Part shown: positions 18,259-28,102 of the stretch, piece after piece
Layout: every line of letters begins with the position of its first letter
Position numbering within the stretch: the stretch's first letter is position 1
Assembly: GCF_020524625.1 (NCBI RefSeq)
Contig: NZ_JAIVLL010000001.1
Location: 682,001-746,000, forward strand
Source of the DNA: Brevundimonas poindexterae
GTDB taxonomy: Bacteria > Pseudomonadota > Alphaproteobacteria > Caulobacterales > Caulobacteraceae
Length of the DNA stretch: 64,000 bases
Reading direction: 5' to 3'
The notes under the pieces: model-generated
Database searches by the model: none
Told to the model about the DNA's origin: nothing
What the model saw: only the letters and a program-made list of their open reading frames with translations
Made by a program: the position numbers and the translations under genes

Positions 18259-19113
18259 ATGGAATTCCTGTCCTCTCCCGAACTCGCCAGTCAGCTCGCC
18301 GCGCTCGGCAAGGTGTTGATGATCGATCTGGTCCTCGCCGGTGATAACGCCGTCGCCGTGGGCCTGGCCGCCGCTGCCCTGCCGCAGGAGCAACGCAAGA
18401 AGGCCATTCTGGTTGGTCTGGCCGCCGCCGTGGTCATGCGCATCGGCTTTGCCCTGATCACCGTCCAGCTGCTGGCCATCGTCGGCCTGCTGCTGGCGGG
18501 TGGCTTCCTGCTGCTGTGGGTGTGCTGGAAGATGTGGCGCGAACTGCAGGAGCAGCGCACCCACGACCAGGCCGAGTCTGGCGAGGCCATGGAGATGGCG
18601 CTGGCCGCGCACCACGGCGGCGGCGCATCGCCCGAGGAAATGGGGATCAAGCGCAAGACCTTCGGCGCGGCCCTGATCCAGATCATGATCGCCGACATCA
18701 CCATGTCGCTCGACAACGTCCTGGCCGTGGCCGGCGCGGCGCACGATCACCCGTGGATCATGGTGTTCGGCCTGGTGCTGTCGATTGCCCTCATGGGCGT
18801 GGCTGCGACCTGGATCGCCAAGCTGCTGAACAAGTACCGCTGGATCGGCTACGTCGGTCTGGTGATCGTGCTCTACGTCGCCCTGCACATGATCTGGGAC
18901 GGCTACCGCTCGGTCGTGGTCCGCACCGGCAATATGGAGAGCTACAACGCCTCGGCGCCGGGCTTCCTTGAGATCGGTCCGGACGAGGCGAAGAAGCACA
19001 TGCGCGGCGTCCGCACCGAGGACAGTGACCTCAAGACGCCGCCCGTGCCTTCCAGCCCGGCAGACGCCCCGCCTGTGCAGACGATTCCGGCAGAGGAAGC
19101 GGTGGCGAACTAG
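18259..19113 (+). CDS. TerC family integral membrane protein
   Basis: A 284-residue membrane protein with about seven hydrophobic segments. The two TerC acidic motifs are seen: VLAGDNAVAVGLAAAALP near residue 24 and MSLDNVLAVAGAAHDHP near residue 150. Family members export metal ions such as manganese or calcium, or insert into tellurite-resistance complexes; the substrate here is unknown. The last 45 residues form a polar, Pro-rich cytosolic tail. It follows rlmB by 35 bases, too short for the manganese riboswitch sometimes found before terC genes. Confidence 0.85.
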   Translation: MEFLSSPELASQLAALGKVLMIDLVLAGDNAVAVGLAAAALPQEQRKKAILVGLAAAVVMRIGFALITVQLLAIVGLLLAGGFLLLWVCWKMWRELQEQRTHDQAESGEAMEMALAAHHGGGASPEEMGIKRKTFGAALIQIMIADITMSLDNVLAVAGAAHDHPWIMVFGLVLSIALMGVAATWIAKLLNKYRWIGYVGLVIVLYVALHMIWDGYRSVVVRTGNMESYNASAPGFLEIGPDEAKKHMRGVRTEDSDLKTPPVPSSPADAPPVQTIPAEEAVAN

Positions 19114-19222
19114 CTCACCCGTCCCTCACGCTCGACGCAGGCCCCCATCCTCTTGCCCCCGAGGATGGCGATACTGTAACCGGTACCCGCCGGGCCCTGA
19201 GCGCGGTCGGATGAGAGGCGTC

Positions 19223-19873
19223 ATGAAGAGACTGGTCGCATTGGGGGTGCTGGCGGCAGCTTCATTAACGGCCTGCGACCAGACAAACGAAACCCCGGCG
19301 TCGTTGGATACCGCCTCAGCAAATCCTCCACTTTTCGACAAGCAGGAATTCACGATCATCTCCAGGGACGTTGCAGGCAACGCCACCAAGACGGAATATG
19401 TGAGGGACTGGGGACATCGACGGGTCGAAGTGTTTGAAAGCCCTTCGGACAGCATGCGTGTCGTTTACGAGGGTGGTCTTGCCTGGGCCATTCTCCCGCC
19501 GAACGATCAGGTCTTCGAGCGAGAGGACCCCACTTCGGACATTCTCGCTGCGCGCATCAGTGAGGCCGAGGGAAACACCTTCGGTCAACGCAGGATGATG
19601 GCCAGCGTGGGCGCCCTGCCGACGGGCGAGACGGGGACTTTCGCTGGACACGAATGCGAATACTATCAGGCCTCTGCACCGGGGCAGTCCGGCCGGGTTC
19701 GGGTCTGCGTGGCCGACTGGGGAGGCGTCTTGTATATGAAGGCGGCTAGTCCGGGGGGCGAAATCGAAGTGGTAGCCACAACGGTTCGGCTGGGCGATGG
19801 CGGACCAGATTCGGCGTTCGAGTTTGACCGGGCTGGCGCGCAGCGCGTGACACCGTCGTCTCCGGTCGGCTAA
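19223..19873 (+). CDS. Hypothetical lipoprotein
   Basis: A 216-residue exported protein. The signal peptide ends in the lipobox LTAC, and the start at 19223 has GAGAGG upstream. The mature part is mixed beta-like ([40 protein letters not shown]) with two cysteines (HECEYY and RVCVAD). This pattern resembles periplasmic DUF4412-like proteins, but I cannot assign a family. The stop codon overlaps that of metG by 3 bases (convergent). Function unknown. Confidence 0.6.
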   Translation: MKRLVALGVLAAASLTACDQTNETPASLDTASANPPLFDKQEFTIISRDVAGNATKTEYVRDWGHRRVEVFESPSDSMRVVYEGGLAWAILPPNDQVFEREDPTSDILAARISEAEGNTFGQRRMMASVGALPTGETGTFAGHECEYYQASAPGQSGRVRVCVADWGGVLYMKAASPGGEIEVVATTVRLGDGGPDSAFEFDRAGAQRVTPSSPVG

Positions 19874-21573
19874 CCCTCGCCGCCGAAGCGGGCCGCCCAT
19901 TCGGCGACCTGCGCGTCCTCGATCTTGGTGAAGAGCACGCCCTGATGCGCCACCGCGCGCCCGGCCGGCACGGCCTCCAGCCAGGCCGCGTCCGGTGACG
20001 GCCAGCCCAGGTCCGTCTCGCCGACGCTGGCCGCGATCTGCGGCGCGCTGAACGGCAGGATCGGGGCTGCCAGCCGCGCGAACAGGGCCACCAGATTGAG
20101 CGCGAACCGCACCGCCGTCGCCGCCCGTTCCGGGTCGGTCTTGAAGGCGGTCCAGGGCGCGGCGACCTGCAGATATTCATTGCCCAGCACCCAGGCGGCG
20201 CGAACGGCCTGCGCCGCCTTGCGGAACTCCATGGCCTCGAAGGCCGCGGTCGCCTCGGCCACGGCCTGGGTGATCCTGGTCTGGAAGTCCCGCTCGACGT
20301 CAGTCAGTGCGCCGCCCTCGGGCACAACACCGTCGAACTTGGATTCCGTGAACTTCACGATCCGGTTGACGAAATTGCCCAACACGTCGGCCAGGTCCTT
20401 GTTGGTCGCCGACTGGAACTGCTCCCAGGTGAAGGCCGAGTCCGAATGCTCGGGCCCGTAGGCCGTCAGGTACCAGCGCCAGTAATCCGCCGGCAGCAGC
20501 TCCAGCGCCTGGTCCATAAACACGCCCCGGCCCTGGCTGGTGGAGAATTTCCCGCCGTACCAGTTCAGCCAGTTGAAGGCCTTCAGCGTATCGACGGTCT
20601 TCCACGGCTCGCCCGAGCCCAGAATGGTCGCCGGGAAGCTGACGGTGTGGAAGGCGACATTGTCCTTGCCCATGAACTGGACGTAGCGGACGTCGTCGGC
20701 GCCCTCGTCGGTACGCCACCAGTCGCGCCAGCTATGCCCCGTGGCCTCGGCCCATTCCTCGGTGGCACCGATGTATTCGATCGGGGCGTCGAACCAGACG
20801 TAGAAGACCTTGCCCTCCATGCCCGGGCGGGGACCGCCGTCGGGTCCGACCACCGGGACGCCCCACTTCAGGTCGCGGGTGATGCCCCGATCAATCAGCC
20901 CCTCGTCCAGATGCTTCAGCGCGATCGACCGCGCCAGCGTCTGCCAGTCGGACTTGGTGCCGATCCAGTCGCGAATACGCTGCTCCAGCTTGGTCTGCAG
21001 CAGATACAGGTGCCGGGTGTCGCGCACCTCCAGATTTCGGCTGCCCGAGACGGCCGAATAGGGCTCCTTCAGATCCGTCGGGTCCAGCAGGCGGCCGCAG
21101 TTGTCGCACTGGTCGCCGCGCGCCTTTTCATAGCCGCAGTGCGGACAGGTGCCCTCGACATAGCGATCCGGCAGGAAGCGCCCGTCGTCGATCGAATAGA
21201 TCATCTGATCGACGCGTTCCTCGATCAGGCCGTTGTCCTCCAGCACCTTCGCAAAGTGCTGGGTCAGGCGTCGATTCGGCGCATTCGACGACCGTCCGAA
21301 CCAGTCATAGCTCAGGCCGAACGCTTCGCCCGCCGCCTTCTGGATCTGGTGCTGTTCGTCGCAATAGGTCCGCACGTCCTGGCCGGCCGCGGCAGCGGCC
21401 AGCTCGGCCGGCGTGCCGTGCTCGTCCGTGGCGCAGATATAGAGCACCTCATGCCCCTGCCCGCGCTTGAACCGGGCCCACACATCGGCGGGCAGCATCG
21501 ACCCGGCCAGATTCCCAAGGTGCTTGATGCCGTTGATGTAGGGCAGCGCCGAGGTGATGAGGATGCGGGCCAT
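19870..21573 (-). CDS. metG: Methionine-tRNA ligase
   Basis: Class I aminoacyl-tRNA synthetase charging tRNA-Met. The start at 21573 ([20 protein letters not shown]) places the HIGH-like motif HLGN at residue 17. A zinc knuckle [17 protein letters not shown] lies at about residues 146-162, and the second signature is KFSTS in place of KMSKS. Length is 567 residues. It has no C-terminal EMAP/tRNA-binding domain, as is common in alphaproteobacteria. It converges with the lipoprotein gene and is followed upstream by a MATE exporter on the same strand. Confidence 0.97.
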   Translation of the reverse strand: MARILITSALPYINGIKHLGNLAGSMLPADVWARFKRGQGHEVLYICATDEHGTPAELAAAAAGQDVRTYCDEQHQIQKAAGEAFGLSYDWFGRSSNAPNRRLTQHFAKVLEDNGLIEERVDQMIYSIDDGRFLPDRYVEGTCPHCGYEKARGDQCDNCGRLLDPTDLKEPYSAVSGSRNLEVRDTRHLYLLQTKLEQRIRDWIGTKSDWQTLARSIALKHLDEGLIDRGITRDLKWGVPVVGPDGGPRPGMEGKVFYVWFDAPIEYIGATEEWAEATGHSWRDWWRTDEGADDVRYVQFMGKDNVAFHTVSFPATILGSGEPWKTVDTLKAFNWLNWYGGKFSTSQGRGVFMDQALELLPADYWRWYLTAYGPEHSDSAFTWEQFQSATNKDLADVLGNFVNRIVKFTESKFDGVVPEGGALTDVERDFQTRITQAVAEATAAFEAMEFRKAAQAVRAAWVLGNEYLQVAAPWTAFKTDPERAATAVRFALNLVALFARLAAPILPFSAPQIAASVGETDLGWPSPDAAWLEAVPAGRAVAHQGVLFTKIEDAQVAEWAARFGGEG

Positions 21574-21657
21574 GGGAGTCCGGGAGCAGCAGCGTTCGGG
21601 GAAGCGTGGCATATAGAGGGCCACGGGCGCGCCGTCACCCTGCCCTCATGCTCCAGC

Positions 21658-23016
21658 CTACGACCCCGGCGTCGGAGCCAGGCGCACCATTCGCCGCGCC
21701 ACCCGGATGAACCGCCCGGTCAGCAGGCTCGAAGACACCAGACTGGCGATGATGATGGCCCAGACCATGCCGTTCACGCCCATCTGCGGCGCCAGCACCC
21801 AGCCCAGCGGCATCATCACCGCGCCGTAGGCGGTGAAGTGCATGATGGTCGGCCACCAGATGTCGCCGGCCGCCCGGTTGGCCTGGGCCGCGACCGCCTG
21901 GATGCCGTCCGCCACGAAGAACAGGGTGGCCAGAACCAGCGCCGGCACCGCCAGCGCGACCAGCTCAGGATCGCGGCTGTAGGCCTGGATCAGCAATGGC
22001 GCGGTCGGCCAGACGATCAGGGCGATGACCAGCGTCAGCGCCGCAATGACGGCCAGACTGACCAGTCCGGCCCGCATGACGCCCGGTGCATCCGCGGCGC
22101 CGAACGCCCGTCCGACCAGCACCGCCGTCGCCGAAGACAGCCCCATGGGCACCATGAAGACGATGGCCGAGATGTTCAGCACCACGGCCCAGGCTGCGGT
22201 CTCGACCGTGCCCAGCCGGCCGGCGATCAGGGCCATCAGGGCAAAGGCCGCGACCTCGATGAAATAGCTGGAGCCCGCGCCGTACCCCACCTTGCGCTGC
22301 TCGGCCTCGGCCAGCGGATCGCGTTCCGGCTTGCGGAACAGGCCCAGCGCCCGCGCCTCCGGCAGTCGCAGGATATAGACGATCAGGAAGACGGCCAGCG
22401 CGCCGCGCGCACAGAAGGTCGCCCAGGACGAGCCCAGCGCCCCGTCGACGCCGAGGCCCAGCAGGTCCGGCACGAACAGCAGGTTCAGCCCCAGATTGAC
22501 CCCGTTCGCCACCCACATGGCGACCATGCCGGGCTTGGGCTTGCCCAGCGCCTCGAGGAAGAACTGCGCGGCGACGCTGATCAGATAGGCGGGCATCGAC
22601 AGGGCGAACACCATCAGCGGCAGGCGCGCGCCCTCCGCCAGACCCTCGCCCAGGCCGAAATTCTCCAGCCCTGCCGGCCCCAGCACCATCAGGCCGATCA
22701 TCGACCCGCCGCCCAGCCACAGGGCATAAACCAGCCCGCGGCGCAGCACCGCGCCGGCCTCGTCGCGGCGGCCTTCGCCCAGACGACGGGCAGTCATGAC
22801 CTGCACGCCCAGCAGCAGGCCCACGGCCGTGGTCACCACGATGGCCGTCGGCGTCCACGCCAGGGTGTGGAACGCCAGCTCCTCGCTCGAGAAATTGCCG
22901 ACCACGATCGCATCGGTCAGGCCCATGACCATGATGCCGATGCGCGCCAGCACCACCGGCCAGGCCAGGGCCAGCAGGTCGCGCAGGACGGTTCGGGTGG
23001 CGGGGGATACGGGCAT
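21658..23016 (-). CDS. MATE family multidrug exporter
   Basis: A 452-residue membrane protein with about twelve transmembrane segments in two homologous halves, the layout of MATE (NorM-like) antiporters that use sodium or proton gradients to expel cationic compounds. Typical motifs are ALAWPVVLARIGIMVMGLTD at the N-terminus and VPMGLSSATAVLVGRAFGA in the second half. It lies 84 bases upstream of metG on the same strand; co-transcription is possible. Substrate unknown. Confidence 0.9.
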   Translation of the reverse strand: MPVSPATRTVLRDLLALAWPVVLARIGIMVMGLTDAIVVGNFSSEELAFHTLAWTPTAIVVTTAVGLLLGVQVMTARRLGEGRRDEAGAVLRRGLVYALWLGGGSMIGLMVLGPAGLENFGLGEGLAEGARLPLMVFALSMPAYLISVAAQFFLEALGKPKPGMVAMWVANGVNLGLNLLFVPDLLGLGVDGALGSSWATFCARGALAVFLIVYILRLPEARALGLFRKPERDPLAEAEQRKVGYGAGSSYFIEVAAFALMALIAGRLGTVETAAWAVVLNISAIVFMVPMGLSSATAVLVGRAFGAADAPGVMRAGLVSLAVIAALTLVIALIVWPTAPLLIQAYSRDPELVALAVPALVLATLFFVADGIQAVAAQANRAAGDIWWPTIMHFTAYGAVMMPLGWVLAPQMGVNGMVWAIIIASLVSSSLLTGRFIRVARRMVRLAPTPGS

Positions 23017-23028
23017 GGGGGCTTCGCG

Positions 23029-23144
23029 GCAGTAGGCAGTAGGCAGTAGGGAATAGAAGGGTTGATCGGGCAGCGGGCGCGATCGGGCCGGTCGCTTTAG
23101 CGACTTCTCGTCCGCCTGTCTCTAAGGCCCACTGCCTACTGCCT
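23029..23144. repeat. Inverted repeat with short tandem units
   Basis: Three tandem copies of GCAGTAG stand at 23030-23050. The stretch 23034-23051 is matched in inverted orientation by 23128-23144 (17 of 18 positions, one gap). The arms enclose about 76 bases with no coding frame. The element lies in the 133-bp gap between the MATE gene and the DUF1489 gene and may belong to a dispersed extragenic repeat family. Confidence 0.55.
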
Positions 23145-23149
23145 CCCCT

Positions 23150-23548
23150 TCACCACGCCCCCATTTCACGCAGCTGCTGCGCCAGTTCTTCCGGCAGATC
23201 CCCGGCGTCCATGGTCGACAGGTCCGCCGGTGCATCCTTCGGCTCCAGATAGCGCCAGCCCTGAAAGGGGCGCCGGGCCTGCGGGGCCGTGCGGATCACC
23301 CGTGGCTCCAGCTGGATCAGGCACTGTGAGGTCTTGCCCTCGCCGCGCGTGGAGACGTCGGCGATCGGCATGCGGCAGGCGACCGAGCCCTTGATCACCC
23401 AGTACAGAGACCCGCCGTCTTCCAGCTCGGCAGCCCGCTTGGGCGTCATACGCGTGTGCACGGTCAGCCAGTCGCCCTTGGCCGCACGCCGCTCCAGCGT
23501 CTCCACTTCGGACACGCCGACACACAGCTTGATCATATGAAGAGGCAT
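23150..23548 (-). CDS. DUF1489 family protein
   Basis: A 132-residue soluble protein. The opening HMIKLCVGVSEVETLERR and the central LYWVIKGSVACRMPIADV match the alphaproteobacterial DUF1489 family as I know it. It is followed by a Pro/Arg-rich PRVIRTAPQARRPFQGWRYL and ends EELAQQLREMGAW. No motif gives a catalytic role. It sits between a hypothetical exported protein and the MATE gene. Confidence 0.8.
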   Translation of the reverse strand: MPLHMIKLCVGVSEVETLERRAAKGDWLTVHTRMTPKRAAELEDGGSLYWVIKGSVACRMPIADVSTRGEGKTSQCLIQLEPRVIRTAPQARRPFQGWRYLEPKDAPADLSTMDAGDLPEELAQQLREMGAW

Positions 23549-23557
23549 CCGGCGGGA

Positions 23558-23926
23558 TCAGGCGCCCGCGCTGCCGGCCGCCACCATCGAACTGCCCAGC
23601 GTCTCCAACTCACCGGCGCAACGCTCGCCGGCCTGGTCAAGCATCGTCCCCAAGGCGGCTTCGTCCTGAGAATGCAACCAGTTAGAAAACCGCTCCGACT
23701 GATTGATACCGGGATTGCGCCCTTCAAGGCGGCCAAGGAAATAGGCCATGCCGACCGTACCCGCGACGACATACTCAGGGTCACGTCCGGCCATAGTGGC
23801 GAACAGGGCGACGCACTCCATATCCTTGCGGTCCATCTCGGGCACAGGGTCCTGTGCCTGGGCCGCAGCGGGGGTTCCCAGCAGGGCGGTGCCAAGGGCC
23901 ATAGTAGCCAAAATCGGGTTCATCAC
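23558..23926 (-). CDS. Hypothetical exported protein
   Basis: A 122-residue protein with a signal peptide ending in AAAQA at about residue 24. The mature domain is helical and holds two cysteines (DMECVAL and ERCAGEL), probably a disulfide. Sequence features (CVALFATMAGRDPEYVVAG, YFLGRLEGR) recall small periplasmic helical proteins common in Caulobacterales and Sphingomonadales. It begins directly upstream of the DUF1489 gene and directly downstream of the carboxylase gene (no gap). Function unknown. Confidence 0.6.
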   Translation of the reverse strand: MMNPILATMALGTALLGTPAAAQAQDPVPEMDRKDMECVALFATMAGRDPEYVVAGTVGMAYFLGRLEGRNPGINQSERFSNWLHSQDEAALGTMLDQAGERCAGELETLGSSMVAAGSAGA

Positions 23927-26002
23927 TCAGTCCTTTGCTGTGACCACCGCCAGGACGGCGTCGGCCCCGACCTGATCGCCCACGCTATAGGCGACACTCT
24001 CCACGACGCCGTCAAACGGAGCCGTAAGCGCCTGTTCCATCTTCATGGCCTCGATGACGATCACCGCCTGGCCCTTGCCCACCGTGTCGCCCGCCTTGAC
24101 CGGCACCGCCACCACCTTGCCCGGCATGGGCGCGCGCAGGGCCCCGTCACCGGCCTCGGCCGCCCCGGCCGCCGCCGCAGGCCGGCCGTCCACCCGCCAG
24201 GCGCGCCCGTCGCGGAACAGCACGGCCGCATGGTCGTCGGCCAGATAGCGATAGGACACCGGCGCCCGATCCGGGCTCAGCGTCACCGAGGTCCGGTACC
24301 AGGATTCATGGGGTCCGCTGCCCGGCCACGGCTGGACCGGCACCGCCTCTCCATCCAGATCTCCGGCATAGCCGTCGCGCCCATCCGGGGTCAGCTCGAC
24401 CACACGGGCCTCACCGCCCGCCCGCAGCGGCACCGCCAGGGTCGCGGGCCGGTTCAGGCGAAAGCCGACGAGTTCCGGCGCGGTCGCCCACGGCGTCTCC
24501 GCACTTTCCTCTGCCAGAGCCCGCTTGCGCGCTTCATGCGTCAGCGCCACGGCCGCTGCCAGGGCGCCGTCGTCATCCAGCGTCCACGGCGCCAGCAGGG
24601 TGTCCTCCTCCGCCGCGATGAACGCCGTATCCACATCGCCCGCGACAAAGCGCGGATGGTCCAGACAGCGCGCGAGGAAGGCCGCATTGGTCCGGACCGG
24701 CCAGACCTCGACCTCGCGGCACACCCCGGCCAGATGGTCCGCCGCCGCCTCGCGCGTCTCGGCATGCACGATCAGCTTGGCGATCATCGGGTCATAGAAC
24801 TGGCTGACCTCGCCGCCCTCCTCGACGCCGGTGTCGACCCGCAGCAGGGGCCCGTCCGCCGGATCGTCGATATCCTCCGGATCGCCCGTGCCCATGTCCG
24901 CCGGCGGCAGCACGAAATGCTCCAGCGCCCCGACCGACGGCAGGAAGCCGTTTTCCGGATCCTCGGCATAGAGGCGCGCCTCCATGGCCCAGCCGTGGAT
25001 GCCGATCTCATCCTGCTTCAGCGGAATGGGCTCGCCCGCGGCAACGCGCAGCTGCCATTCCACCAGATCGACGCCGGTAATGGCCTCCGTCACCGGGTGC
25101 TCGACCTGCAGGCGGGTGTTCATCTCCATGAACCAGATGCGGTCCGCCTTGAGGCCCTCACTGGCATCGGCGATGAACTCGATGGTCCCTGCGCCCTCAT
25201 AGTTGACAGCCTTGGCCGCCCGCACGGCGGCGGCGGTCACGGCCTCACGCGTCGCGGTATCCATGCCGGGGGCGGGAGCCTCCTCGATCACCTTCTGGTG
25301 CCGACGCTGCAGCGAACAGTCGCGCTCGTTCAGATGCACGACGGTGCCGTGGGTGTCGCCGAACACCTGCACCTCGATGTGGCGCGGCCGGGTGATGTAG
25401 GTCTCGATCAGCACGCGCGGATCGCCGAAGGACGACTGGCCCTCGCGCTGGGCGCTGGCCAGGGCATCGGCGAAATCCTCGGCCCGGTCGACCCGGCGCA
25501 TGCCCTTGCCGCCACCGCCGGCCACCGCCTTGATCAGCACGGGATAGCCGATGCGATCGGCCTCGGCCTTGAGGGTGTCCGCCGACTGGTCCTCGCCCTG
25601 ATAGCCGGGCGTGACCGGCACGCCCGCCTCGATCATCAGCTTTTTCGCCGCATCCTTCAGGCCCATGGCGCGGATCGACGCCGGGGGCGGCCCGATCCAG
25701 ACCAGCCCCGCCGCCTTCACCGCCTCGGCAAAGTCGGCGTTCTCGGACAGGAAGCCATAGCCCGGGTGGATGGCCTCGGCCCCGGTCGCCCTCGCGGCCG
25801 CCAGCACCTTCGCCCCATCCAGATAGGACTCGCTGGCCTGCGCCGGCCCCAGCAGGACGGCCTCATCGGCCATCTGGACGTGCGGGGCCCGGGCATCGGC
25901 CTCGGAATAGACGGCGATGGTGCGCAGGCCCATGGCACGGGCGGTGCGAAACACACGACAGGCGATCTCGCCACGGTTGGCGACCAGAACGGATTTGAAC
26001 AT
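23927..26002 (-). CDS. liuD: 3-methylcrotonyl-CoA carboxylase, biotin-carrying alpha subunit
   Basis: A 691-residue biotin-dependent carboxylase subunit: biotin carboxylase N-domain (VLVANRGEIACRVFRTAR), ATP-grasp domain with the glycine loop KAVAGGGGKGMRRV, a family-specific middle domain, and a C-terminal biotinyl domain with the lysine in EAMKMEQ (about residue 654). It fixes CO2 onto biotin for the step from 3-methylcrotonyl-CoA to 3-methylglutaconyl-CoA in leucine breakdown. The assignment to this substrate rests on the neighbouring carboxyltransferase and hydratase genes. The small gene downstream starts immediately after it. Confidence 0.88.
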   Translation of the reverse strand: MFKSVLVANRGEIACRVFRTARAMGLRTIAVYSEADARAPHVQMADEAVLLGPAQASESYLDGAKVLAAARATGAEAIHPGYGFLSENADFAEAVKAAGLVWIGPPPASIRAMGLKDAAKKLMIEAGVPVTPGYQGEDQSADTLKAEADRIGYPVLIKAVAGGGGKGMRRVDRAEDFADALASAQREGQSSFGDPRVLIETYITRPRHIEVQVFGDTHGTVVHLNERDCSLQRRHQKVIEEAPAPGMDTATREAVTAAAVRAAKAVNYEGAGTIEFIADASEGLKADRIWFMEMNTRLQVEHPVTEAITGVDLVEWQLRVAAGEPIPLKQDEIGIHGWAMEARLYAEDPENGFLPSVGALEHFVLPPADMGTGDPEDIDDPADGPLLRVDTGVEEGGEVSQFYDPMIAKLIVHAETREAAADHLAGVCREVEVWPVRTNAAFLARCLDHPRFVAGDVDTAFIAAEEDTLLAPWTLDDDGALAAAVALTHEARKRALAEESAETPWATAPELVGFRLNRPATLAVPLRAGGEARVVELTPDGRDGYAGDLDGEAVPVQPWPGSGPHESWYRTSVTLSPDRAPVSYRYLADDHAAVLFRDGRAWRVDGRPAAAAGAAEAGDGALRAPMPGKVVAVPVKAGDTVGKGQAVIVIEAMKMEQALTAPFDGVVESVAYSVGDQVGADAVLAVVTAKD

Positions 26003-26038
26003 GACGCCTCTCTAACGCCTTGCGGCGTCCTCGGCCAC

Positions 26039-27121
26039 TCAGTGACCGCCCGCCATGTCATTGAATCCCAGATACAGCCACAGCAGCGCCAACAGGGTGA
26101 AGGTGATGTTCGTCATCACGAACAGCACCGCCATGCGCGCCAAAGTGCCGAATGTGCTGCGCTGATAGGTGCCCTTCATGTGCAGAAACAGGTGGACGGG
26201 TGACAGCAACAACAGTGTCCAGGCCCAGCCGCCGATAATCGTGGCCAGCACGAAGATCGTCGTCAGCAGCAACATTTGCGCCGCCAGCGAGTGCATCGAA
26301 AAGATCAGATGGTCGAAGACGTAGTAGCGCCGGTTGAACACGAACAGCAGCGTCAGCATCAGGGCCGAAACCGGCAAGGCCAGAATGGCGACCCGGTGAC
26401 CCCAGATTTCCAGCAGCAGCGCAAAGCGCTCGGGATCGCGCTGCACGGCCTCGTAACGGGACTTCACCCATCCCTCCACGACACCCAGCTGTTCATCGTT
26501 CAGCACATTGGATCGAACCTCGATCTCGTCCGGCTCCGATTCCGCCGCCGCGCCGGCTACGGACTTTCCGAAATTGCCCCAGTCGCCGTCGATGGCCGCC
26601 AGCGCCGCTGCCTTGGCCGCAGGGGGCATGTCGGGGTCGGCCTCGATCTCGGCCCGGGCCGCGGCACGCTCTTCGGCGCTCACCTGCGGACGGACGACGT
26701 TCACGGTCGAATGGCTCTCATCCCCCGTGTGCCGGGCCTCGATCACCGACGTAGACCAGTGCCCGACGAACAGCACGATCAGCAGCAGCACCAGGAACAT
26801 GCGGAACGGCTGGACCTGAAAGGCCCGTTTGCCGTCCAGATAGTCGCGCGTCAGATGTCCCGGGCGCCGCACCAAGGCGGGGATGGTCCGGAACAGCTTG
26901 CCGTCGAGGTGCAGCAGGCCCTCAATCGCCTCGACCAGCAGGTGCCAGGTCGAGCGGTGGAAGTCTTCGGCCAGCTGGCCGCAGTTGTGGCAGTAGGTGC
27001 CCTCCAGCGGGGTCTGGCAATTGGCGCAGGGCGTGCCCGGCGGAATGTCCGCATGCTTGCGCTTCCAGCGCAAAAACCCGCCGCCCGAGTCGAGCGCCGC
27101 TGCTTCCAATTCGCTCGACAT
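26039..27121 (-). CDS. DUF3667 membrane protein with zinc ribbon
   Basis: A 360-residue protein with an N-terminal zinc ribbon (CANCQTPLEGTYCHNCGQ, two CxxC pairs at about residues 32-49), an amphipathic segment, then membrane helices (FRMFLVLLLIVLFVGHW and three or four near the C-terminus). This is the layout of DUF3667 family proteins, whose function is unknown. It lies between the biotin carboxylase and hydratase genes of the leucine cluster, with a gap of 36 and 24 bases, so it is probably co-transcribed with them. I see no reason in its sequence for a direct metabolic role. Confidence 0.8.
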   Translation of the reverse strand: MSSELEAAALDSGGGFLRWKRKHADIPPGTPCANCQTPLEGTYCHNCGQLAEDFHRSTWHLLVEAIEGLLHLDGKLFRTIPALVRRPGHLTRDYLDGKRAFQVQPFRMFLVLLLIVLFVGHWSTSVIEARHTGDESHSTVNVVRPQVSAEERAAARAEIEADPDMPPAAKAAALAAIDGDWGNFGKSVAGAAAESEPDEIEVRSNVLNDEQLGVVEGWVKSRYEAVQRDPERFALLLEIWGHRVAILALPVSALMLTLLFVFNRRYYVFDHLIFSMHSLAAQMLLLTTIFVLATIIGGWAWTLLLLSPVHLFLHMKGTYQRSTFGTLARMAVLFVMTNITFTLLALLWLYLGFNDMAGGH

Positions 27122-27145
27122 CGAATCCCCCTCCGAACCGAGGCT

Positions 27146-28051
27146 CTACTTAGCCCAGTCGGGCTTACGCTTGTCCAGAAAAGCGCGCACGCCCTCCTGC
27201 CCCTCGCGCGACACGCGAGCCCGGGCGATGCGGTGCGCCGTGTCATCCATCAGCGAATGATCGACCTTGTGATGGGCCACATCGTGCACCAGCCGCTTGG
27301 CATGGCCCATGGCGCCCGGCGCACAGACCGCCAGCGAACCGCTCAGCTGGCTGATGAAGCCATCCAGCGCCGCCGTATCCGGCACCACGGCGTCGACCAA
27401 GCCGATATGGGCGGCATAGTCGGCATCGAACACATTGGCCGTCAGGAACAGGGCCCGGGCGCGGCGCGCGCCGACGGCCTCGATCACATAGGGGGCGATG
27501 GTCGCGGGGATCAGGCCCAGCTTGACCTCGCTGAAGGCGAACTTCGTGCCCTTGACCGCCACCGCCATGTCACAGGCCGCGACAATGCCGGCGCCCCCGC
27601 CCATGGCCGCGCCCTCGACCAGCGCCACAGTCAGCGCCGGCACGTCGTGCAGGGCCTTCAGCATCTTCGCCAGCCCCATGGCGTCCGAGCGGTTGTCGCT
27701 CTCGGACCAGTCCACGGCCGCCGCCATCCAGCTCAGATCGGCGCCGGCGCTGAAGGTGCCGCCTGCTCCGCGCACGAACACCACGCGGATGTGGTCGGCC
27801 CCATGCAGGGTCTCGAACGCCTGATAGAGGGCGCCGATGGTCCGCGCGTCGAAGGCATTCTTCTTGTCCGGGCGGTTGATGGTGATGAACACCGCCCCGT
27901 CCGGCGTCGACTCGATCGACACCAGATCGCTGACGGCATCCGTATCCGCCCCCGCCACCATGGGATGAGCAATGCGATTCATCTCGCGCGCCTCGGCATC
28001 GGTGATGTCCATGGCGTTGAGGTCGGCGTCGGTCGGGGTCTTGTCGGGCAT
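27146..28051 (-). CDS. liuC: Methylglutaconyl-CoA hydratase (crotonase family)
   Basis: Crotonase-fold enzyme. GGTFSAGADLSWMAAA provides the first oxyanion-hole loop, and VEGAAMGGGAGIVAACDMAV the second, with the acidic residues of the AFSEVKLGLIPATIAPYV loop. It adds water to 3-methylglutaconyl-CoA in leucine degradation; substrate is inferred from position between the two methylcrotonyl-CoA carboxylase genes. Start MPDKTPTDADLN gives 301 residues; the first 40 residues are an extension not usual in the family, so a start further in cannot be excluded. Confidence 0.83.
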   Translation of the reverse strand: MPDKTPTDADLNAMDITDAEAREMNRIAHPMVAGADTDAVSDLVSIESTPDGAVFITINRPDKKNAFDARTIGALYQAFETLHGADHIRVVFVRGAGGTFSAGADLSWMAAAVDWSESDNRSDAMGLAKMLKALHDVPALTVALVEGAAMGGGAGIVAACDMAVAVKGTKFAFSEVKLGLIPATIAPYVIEAVGARRARALFLTANVFDADYAAHIGLVDAVVPDTAALDGFISQLSGSLAVCAPGAMGHAKRLVHDVAHHKVDHSLMDDTAHRIARARVSREGQEGVRAFLDKRKPDWAK

Positions 28052-28102
28052 GTCAGCGCCTTTCGGTGGCCCGTCCCCATCGCGGGGCACGGGCAGGAAA
28101 AC

